Source: Anisakis pegreffii
Taxonomy: Eukaryota > Nematoda > Chromadorea > Rhabditida > Anisakidae
DNA: 64,000 nucleotides
Assembly: GCA_035041965.1 (NCBI GenBank)
Contig: JAPYMA010000192.1
Location: forward strand, 1 to 64,000
Direction: 5' to 3'
Positions 56,619 through 64,000 of the stretch are shown here, one piece after another. The position numbers and the translations under genes are program-made. Under the pieces are notes generated by a model. The model was not told where the DNA came from and made no database searches. It saw nothing but the letters and a program-made list of their open reading frames with translations. Each line of letters begins with the position of its first letter. Position 1 is the stretch's first letter.

Positions 56619-57788
56619 AAATCTGGGTATGTAATCAAAAAGTTAGCGTCATTCTAATATCTCAGCCTAAATGAGCAGTTTCCGGAGGTTTTGAATCTCC
56701 ATTAAAATTTCTGTTGTCACTTCTGAACCAAATGTAGATAATTTAAAAACTGCTCTCTTGTTCGACGGCCAAAAACTTTATTTTCAGTACGAGTTTATGA
56801 GTAAATTGTTAGGAGCAAAAGAGAGCGTGTTATTTTGCAACGACTGTTTCGTTTCAACACCTTTCAAATAGTATATGATGTGGCAAAATGAAGAATACTT
56901 TTGAAATCGAAAAAAAACTGAAGTAAAATCTGATGAGTGCACTTTCGATGTCTTTTGCAGATGCCGATAAATTCTGATGTGTTTTGCAGAGTGATGAGTG
57001 CAATTAACGTGATCGAGCTATCAGTTTAATGCGTTCACACTTATTTCATTTTACACTTATTCGAACAATCAGTTTACACTCGTTTGTCGTTTAGTGGAAT
57101 TTCGAGTTATGAATCAACTTCAGTTCTAAGCGATACTTGCAATCAATGAGTTGTGTGTATGAAAAGGCAGCTATCGTGCAATATTCGCTGAGAATTTCTT
57201 CGATTTTTCGTGAAGTAATGAGAACAAATAAATTAGTGGGTCAGAAAGTGGAAAATGTTGTTCGAGGTGGAATCAGAATTGCTAACGGTGCGGAGTTCAT
57301 CATTGGACGAACATAGAATGAGGCCTTCCTAACTCGAGTTCTGCTAAGCTTTCATTTTTGTATCCTCTCTTGTCGTCCGTCACTCAGTGTATGAAGTATG
57401 AGTATTCTTCGCAATAAATTCGTGTACAAAATTGATTCCTTTGATGTGAGCATACGATACTTTGGCAAATCGCAGTGATTTGTTGTGTGTGAAAACAACA
57501 TTAACAGAAACGTCATGAGGACTTCGAACCATCGATTTTTGATTGATTGGTATCTATGAAAGAAGCGAATTTTTGACATAAAGTTTTGCATGTTTGAATG
57601 ACAAAGAGATTTTTACTCAATAATTGTGCAGAATACGACGATAAACGCATAAGTCAACAAACTGTTTTAATCACTAAGTCGAGCAACCAACTACACGAAA
57701 ACTTTGCACACACCTCAAGCACTGCCGAAATACTACCAAGTCCGATGAATTTGAACCTAGCGATGGTTTGGCTCAAGGCTTGATAAAG
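56619..57788. other. Intergenic region between convergent genes
   Basis: 3' flanks of the LEA-like gene and of the nitrilase gene. No further exon seen. Confidence 0.5.
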
Positions 57789-60035
57789 TCATTTATCAGT
57801 TGTTGTCACCGACGATTTTTCTCTCTCATCAACATGCAATGTGAATATATCTGGTCTTGCATAATGACCAAGTAAATCCAAATCGAACTTTCCCCGTGAA
57901 ATATCTCGCAGATCGCAGTCCACAAAATCGATGAGTTCCCCACCGAAGTTCGGAGGTAAGAGTACTTTACCAAACGGATCAATCGCACAACTCCCACCAC
58001 GAATCAGAACCGTATCGCGAATACCGTCAATCGTTCCACCAGCAAGTATTTCAGTCGATTCCCTGGATGGATGTCCTTCAGGAAACGCTGATGTTGTCAG
58101 ATACTGACATGCAGAGAGCACAAAGCATCGACCTCAAATGAGGGTAACATTAAATGAGTGAGTCAATGCACATCTTTCATTACTGGACTCTATATTGAAC
58201 AAAATCGATAGAACATGATAACCCATGAGATGTTCCATTCGACTGGCCAACGAATCTGAGAGTGAATGAATCTTCTAACATAACGAAGAGATGAAGAATT
58301 ATCTGTTTCTTTGACTTCAAATACCACAACTGATGGAACAAAACTAATGAATCTTAGCGATCAGGAGATTGTATGGTCACGGTAAGCACCTTCAATCGCA
58401 ATTGTTCGCATCGTAGATAACCAAACGTCACGATCATCAACGGTTGGAGCGAGATAAAGTTCAATTCCTGAACTGAATATTATTAGAAACATATAATCGA
58501 TATTGATAAGTGGACATCTTATTGATAATGAGATGATGAGCTTAATTGCTTCAACTCTTAAATATTTAAACAATCAGAAGACAATTGAGCCAACAACTTT
58601 TAAATGGATATATTCGAAAGTATTTCTAAAATGTGAAACATTCATAGATCAGTGTTGATACTCATATGTCATTTAGTGATCAGGAAGGAAGCTTCATTTT
58701 CAGCTTCATAAGTATCGCAACTGAATGCTGCAACAGCTCAAATTGAATCGAACCTTTATTGTACATCGTGAATCGTAACAAAGGCATATAATTTTCCCAA
58801 CAAATCACAGCACCAAACTTTCCGATATTCGAATCGAACACCGACATTTTTGAACCATTGCCTAGACCCCAAACGACTCGTTCGAATGCTGTTGGCATTA
58901 ATTTCTGATGCTTTCCCAGAAACTTCCCTTCGGGTGAATAGAAAAAGACCTAAAATTGATCAATTCAGCGTAATAACAGCACAGATGTAAACAGGATATA
59001 CAGCTAAACAGTGAGCGCCTAGATTCAAAGAAAATTGTTGAGAATCGTCACCACCTAATCATAGAAACAATTGAAATGAGGATGATGGAGGATCATATGG
59101 CAAAACACACGCGAAGATCCCATACTTGAATTCGTTTTTCATTCGATAATTCTTGCTAATGAACTTGTGTGGACATTCAATGAAGCTTGGGCGATGTTTG
59201 GCGACCGAATGTATTCGTGCGAATCTGAATTCATTGAAAACTGGGAAAATTTGAATGAAAGTGTTTTTACCGAACAATACAATGTTGAACCAATTCTTTC
59301 AATAACGCCCGTCACCAGATATATGTTAAATTCATCGGCTATCGCTGCCAATTGCTTAGACTCAGGTCCGTCCTCTTGAATCGCGCACTCCCAATACCGT
59401 CTAAACTCATCTCTGCCTTCCTCTGAACGTGTACCCATTCGCACACCAAATGTTAGTCCCTTTAGGTAGCCACCGATGAATGCTTCTGAATAATTTAATC
59501 AGCATCTATTCACGTTGTTTTAATGGAATGAAATATATTTAAGTGTCATAGATTAACTGAATAAACTTCAAAATTTGGATGATAGTTTCAACGAAAATAA
59601 GCATCAGTTTGAAAAAATCGCTTGGTATGAGATCCTCACTACCTAACCATAGGAATTGCTCTAAGGCTGACCACTATAACGAAAAGTGGACAGGATATGA
59701 CTCTGATGATCAAGTAATCTCAGCGAGTATCATGTGCTGCATGCGGCTGTCCGTGAGGATTATAGGGAAGAGACTCCATTCAATGCGACCAGCAAGCGTG
59801 CAGTGAAGAAGTGTTGAATAATCGATAAAACGAGTCAAGAATAATAACATGTTCAAAAAAATTCTACGAACATATCAATCGCTTAACCTGGAAAGAGAAC
59901 CAAATCAGCGCCACTTTCTGCAGCCTGCCTCGCATAATCACGTAATTTTTGTAGTGTTTTCTTGTTATCAAACAAAACGGTTCCAGCTTGAACTATGGCT
60001 ACTTTCACAACAGTTTTCTGTGAATGTGATCCCAT
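57789..60035 (-). CDS. nit-1: Nitrilase, NIT-1 type (carbon-nitrogen hydrolase)
   Basis: Five exons in phase: 59888-60035, 59271-59485, 58754-58949, 58390-58467, 57789-58132; 981 nt, 326 residues. The start ATG gives [18 protein letters not shown]. The nitrilase catalytic triad is present: Glu50 in LVLFPEAFIGG, Lys137 in GKHQKLMPT, Cys171 in [11 protein letters not shown]. Later conserved blocks are [25 protein letters not shown] and GHYARPD. Length and motifs match the nitrilase/cyanide hydratase class of nematode NIT-1 (about 305 residues in C. elegans), which hydrolyse nitriles and cyanoalanine-type substrates, as far as tested relatives suggest. Probably cytosolic; no signal peptide. The junction before RCFVLSACQ was chosen by homology (GTGCTT donor); a donor 8 bases on would add two residues and shift. 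Confidence 0.9.
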
Positions 60036-61076
60036 TTCGAATATTACGCTTCAACTGGATGTAGATGTGGCTGAGATAAGACGATCAGATACCATATAAT
60101 ACCGTTCAATTATGACGACTTTTTAACATGTGCGATCAGCAATGAGAATTATTGATCTGAATGAAATTGTATCACTTGAATCATTACTTGTATTAGTCTT
60201 ATAATAAAATTTTAGAACGATATTGCACCCAAATGCTTGTTACCATACCAGCATAATGTGAAACGCACACAAAACAGTTCAATGTCTATGGATGAAAAGC
60301 ACAAAAACACGCAATATATGCATTAACACCGTTATCCTGCATAGCAGGTTTCTTTATTAGATGCTTGCATTATAGATATTCTGATGTAGAATCACTTCGT
60401 GAACTTCATTTTATTCACTGAAATAATATTTGCTCAAAACCTCGAACGGCATCTCTAACAGTAAGCGAAGACAGTTTCACAAAATAATTCTTCAAGTATC
60501 CATGGCAGGCATACTTTGACTGCAGTTTACCGTTACCATACAATGCAAACGAGAACAACTCTAGCAGAACTATAAAGCAAAAATAACTGAAAATGTCGTC
60601 GAAAGAAAAACTGAGCGAAATGGAATGCGTGCACATTTTATGGATGCTGTCTAATGCACTTGAAACGGTATGTATTAGTTCGACTAGTAATGAGAATGAA
60701 GAATAAAATTATTTTTGCTAAACCACGACTCACGACAGATATCAGTTATAAAATTTTGATAGTTCATTAACATTTCCATTTAAAAAAGAAATGATTGATT
60801 TTTTTATTACAAACAAAAACCTGTTTGGTATCACTTTATGGTTCACTAAAAAGTGCTAATGAACAGTGGAAATTCAACGAAATTATCTGTTCTCAACCAT
60901 TCAACAAATGAAATCGATTCGGTGACAAACTGTATTATTAGTAGTAATTGTAATTAACTCTATACTTTCCACTCTGTGCTCGCTAGCATAAAATATGTTC
61001 ATTACGTGCTAATCCCCTATGCTTCTGAGCAATGCATTTAAAAATTTTTGCTATCGAAATTGGAAAAAAGTAGTAC
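60036..61076. other. Upstream flank of the nitrilase gene
   Basis: Should contain the nitrilase promoter. A minus-strand open frame at 60415-60636 (SKYACHGYLKNYFVKLSSLT) could be an exon of the gene starting at 61235, but its acceptor phase does not fit. Confidence 0.4.
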
Positions 61077-61235
61077 TCGTATTTCGTTAAGCTCCTCATG
61101 CTTTTTCACATCTGACCCCGTCTCACTGGTTTCGAATGTTGTGTTTTGTTTCCCGACATATCGAACAAGCATCGAGGCAACGATACCACACAAACAAAGA
61201 AAACCGAATCGTACAGAAACACCGACAGTAACCAT
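61077..61235 (-). CDS. Possible first exon of a single-pass membrane protein
   Basis: ATG followed by VTVGVSVRFGFLCLCGIVAS, a hydrophobic segment near residues 8-25, then a polar part (TSETGSDVKKHEELNEIR) and a GTACTA donor in phase 0. It would be a signal anchor of a type II membrane protein. No downstream exon can be joined with confidence. Confidence 0.35.
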
Positions 61236-61612
61236 TCATCTAGACACCTGGTATTCAACAAAACTTGTTTGGTCATGGTCAATGAATGATAGATGAACGG
61301 TACGGTACATACAATGATAAACCAGATATTCCATACTTGTAAACGTTTAGACTCACTTCATATTATAACAGAACAAACCAGTGTAAATCAGCCGATTGTC
61401 ACACATCAACCATTCAACTGTAATGTGTAAGATGAGAACACAAACAAATGAAACATATTAAATTTATTCCGAATGTTTGTTAATTACAATTCTGCAAAAT
61501 CAGGCCAATTACATCACATGCAGCCATTTATCATACATGAGGATGATAACTCTGATGGCTATACATCACCAACAGAGACAGACTAGCAACTGATCACAGA
61601 TATTTTCAACTA

Positions 61613-63856
61613 TCACTGCCGTGCGATTAGACATCCCAAAGATGTCGTGTAGAAGTCTGGCACCATTTCTGTACGCTTCGCTTCTTGATTTTGTTTCACA
61701 TCATCTAAAGAATGCACTCCGGAGAGCACGAGTGTTGTTCGAAGTCCATGTCGGCGTCCGAAGACAATATCAGTATTTGTTCTGAAAACAAATGAACAAC
61801 TAGATTTTTACACCACAATCTGGCATCACGTAATCCCACTACTGCTCTTGTCGTGCTTGCGTTAGGCTAGCCAAAAAATTCAGCATCAATAAAGAGAGAA
61901 AACTATCTCTTCATCAATTGAAAAATCAATCCATCAGAATAAAGTTGGGCGTTTCTCTTCGCTTTTTCTTAAATTCCCTTTTTTTGTCTTACCGTTTCGT
62001 CTTACCATTAAAAAAGCATCGTATCGTATCGTTACATTTCTCATCTTTCAGCAAAAAGAATTTTTATCAAAAAAAAAATCAAAAGAGAAGTATCACAACG
62101 AGTCTCATCATAACAAAAACAAAACTAAAACCCATTCGATTGCCCGTGCGAAGCATTCTGGAGTGGATAACACAAAAACATAATACCTATCACCAAACAT
62201 CATCGTTCGTTCTGGTTGAATATTCCACCGAGCACAAATATACTCAAATGCTGCTGAATGCGGTTTACCCATTACGATCGGTTCTCGACCAGCAGCCGTC
62301 TTGACTGCGGCTATAATTGGACCAGCATCTGGAATTATCATCTTCGGATGTGGACCGGGACTGGTCTCATCTTCATTTGTACCCAGGAAAAGACACTCCT
62401 CATCCTAAACTGCGCATACCAGCATTACTGACGAAGACATTTTACTGATTTTCATAAGGTCACGACCACTGAATAACAAGAAAGTTTCTTCATTCAGGAA
62501 ATGAAGTTGCAGTTAGTAAACAATCACATACACTTAGTCAATACATCAACAACTATCAACCAATGATACCTTGGAGGTCCTTAAAATTGTAATTATCTAA
62601 TAAACTGCGCCCAGGAACATGTTCACCTTTATTTGAGCTTTTGTGAAGTGACCTTTTGATGAAGGAATTGCCACAGATTTCCTCACCCTTAGGACAATTT
62701 GCGATCAAAATTAAGTGATGAACGCCATGAAATTTACAATCTCAATCGACTCATAAGAATGATAAAACTGGTTGCTCGATGGTAATATTGAATTATTCAC
62801 TTCAAGCAAAACAGTCGTAAGCAAATTTCATTTCGTTATGTATCTTACCTGCAGAAAATTCGCAGCACGCATCAGTTTAACATAACTGAAATGCTTCTCA
62901 AAACCAACTACAACTGCACCAACTTTCGTTAACTGAAACGAAATAAATTCACTGAGAGACAGATTTTGATGCATACAAATTCGATGAATCAATGACGGAT
63001 ACAAATTACTTTAATCACATGAACAGAGGATGATAGAACCAAAATCAAATATTCAAAGAAATATTTGATTTTGATTCTATCATCGTGAACATTCAAAAGA
63101 ATTACATCAAATTGCATCATCAATTGAAAAGCAAACTCGACATAACCAATAATCGAAATTCAAACTAAAAAGAATCGTCAATACGTACATCAAACTAGTG
63201 CACTGAACGATAAGCGTTCTTAAATAAAAAATTCATTGACATTAATCAGAAATGAGGAGAAAGCATGAAAAATTATAAGAGAAACTGGATTCTATCAGAG
63301 AATGCGAAAAACCATACCGGATCGTCAAAACCGACGCGATACACGAATGCATCTTTACTCAGAAAGTTATCATCATCGATATTCCCAGCGTACGCTGGAT
63401 CAGGTCCACAACCAAAGTGCTCAATTCCAGCATCGTCGAGTTGCTCGGCAAATCCTTTCGAACCAATCAAATACACCTTACGATTATCTGCACCAAACCC
63501 TCTTGACAAGAGATAATGAATAATTATCACGGCAGGATTGATGATATTCTCCTGAAGTTGGATTGAATTCTGTTAATGTGATTAATAAACGATCCATTAA
63601 CATTACAATTCATCCGGTTCCCTTCGGCTGCCTTTGATTTATTATTAGGAGTGGAGAGGAAAACCTTATATGGTAAAATTTTACCTGCGTGAGCATAGTG
63701 ACTGCAGGTTCCACGTAAGCAATAAAAATAAGAAATTATTGCAATAATAATAATACAAACTTCACTCATTCCTACAAACCGCATATGTTGCATCTTTGAT
63801 AATAATGCAGACCGTGATTTATTTGAATTGTTTGTTAATACCAAGATTTGCTTACC
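61613..63856 (-). CDS. Phosphoglycolate / 4-nitrophenyl phosphatase, HAD superfamily (N-terminus outside window)
   Basis: Five exons in phase: 63761-63856, 63318-63551, 62849-62932, 62187-62404, 61613-61781; 801 nt, 266 residues and a stop. HAD motif II is LVLTNNSNKSR, the cap follows (ADNRKVYLIGSKG, VGAVVVGFEKHFSYVKLM), motif III Lys is in VMGKPHS and motif IV is MMFGDRTNTDIVFG. This is the order of the PGP/PDXP class with a C2 cap: cytosolic, Mg-dependent enzymes that remove phosphoglycolate and similar by-products. Motif I (DxDG) and the start lie beyond 64000. The donor after FVGMSE (GTTTGT) is the weakest junction. The C-terminus is TTSLGCLIARQ. Confidence 0.88.
63029..63084. repeat. 25-bp inverted repeat in an intron of the phosphatase gene
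   Basis: Arms 63029-63053 and 63060-63084 pair with one mismatch, loop of 6 bases. Confidence 0.9.
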
Positions 63857-64000
63857 CTGAAAAACATTATATTTTTACATCTCAGCACTCGGAATGAGCA
63901 CGAAAAACAAAAAGGAAACAACCTATCAAAGAAACAACTGCAATTCCATCTGATATCACCATCACTATAAACTCTTAAGCATGAAGAATGGAACTAACAT

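Noticed and set aside
1..64000. CRISPR arrays, bacterial operons, tRNA and rRNA genes
   Set aside because: Introns, codon layout and families are eukaryotic. I found no array of direct repeats with spacers and no tRNA A/B-box pair or rRNA sequence I could support.

Overview
The window looks like nuclear DNA from an AT-rich, intron-rich nematode, probably a parasitic chromadorean; I cannot name the species. The pointers are a NIT-1-type nitrilase with GT-AG introns, long arrays of ten-cysteine TIL (trypsin-inhibitor-like) domains of the Ascaris inhibitor type, a MIG-18-like cysteine-rich protein, a secreted LEA-like repeat protein, and a short stretch resembling the nematode spliced leader SL1 RNA. 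All gene models below were built by hand from splice signals, phase continuity and paralogue comparison; none is backed by transcripts.

Region 1, about 1-23.7 kb, minus strand: two neighbouring multi-domain TIL inhibitor genes. The right-hand one (23674 to 14733) is complete: signal peptide, a first TIL domain split over two exons, nine single-exon TIL domains alternating between two types, and a last TIL exon ending in a stop. The left-hand one starts near 12.8-13.5 kb with the same 105-nt and 112-nt split first domain and runs through at least thirteen TIL exons and out of the window. Every internal exon is phase 1-1, so exons can be gained, lost or skipped without a frameshift. The introns hold TIL fossils, a 1.2-kb hAT-like element with an 8-bp target duplication, a second element with 16-bp repeat arrays at its ends, and two near-perfect hairpins.

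Region 2, about 23.7-39 kb: a tandem duplication on the plus strand of an unrecognised gene (copies at 28.35-31.25 kb and 35.64-38.57 kb). It has an N-terminal hydrophobic segment, small middle exons and a long last exon with a Ser/Thr-rich mucin-like part and a hydrophobic C-terminus. Copy 1 seems to have lost one exon where a repeat-ended element now sits. A third copy survives only as a 3' relic, and copy 2 carries a decayed piece of its own last exon inside an intron. LINE relics lie in both repeat units. An SL1-RNA-like sequence lies at 32.05 kb.

Region 3, about 39-52 kb: mostly non-coding, with GCTAA-rich element ends, a MIG-18-like gene (41.1-42.9 kb, minus) and hairpins. Region 4, 52.1-56.6 kb, plus strand: a secreted LEA-like gene with eleven short exons, six of them 66 or nearly 66 nt and all internal junctions after exon 2 in phase 1. 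Region 5, 57.8-64 kb, minus strand: nitrilase NIT-1 (complete) and a phosphoglycolate/4-nitrophenyl-phosphatase HAD gene (N-terminus outside the window), with a possible membrane-protein exon between them.

The TIL genes would give secreted multi-headed protease inhibitors whose predicted P1 residues differ from domain to domain (Lys, Arg, Leu, Ala, Thr and others), so one transcript could target several classes of serine protease.
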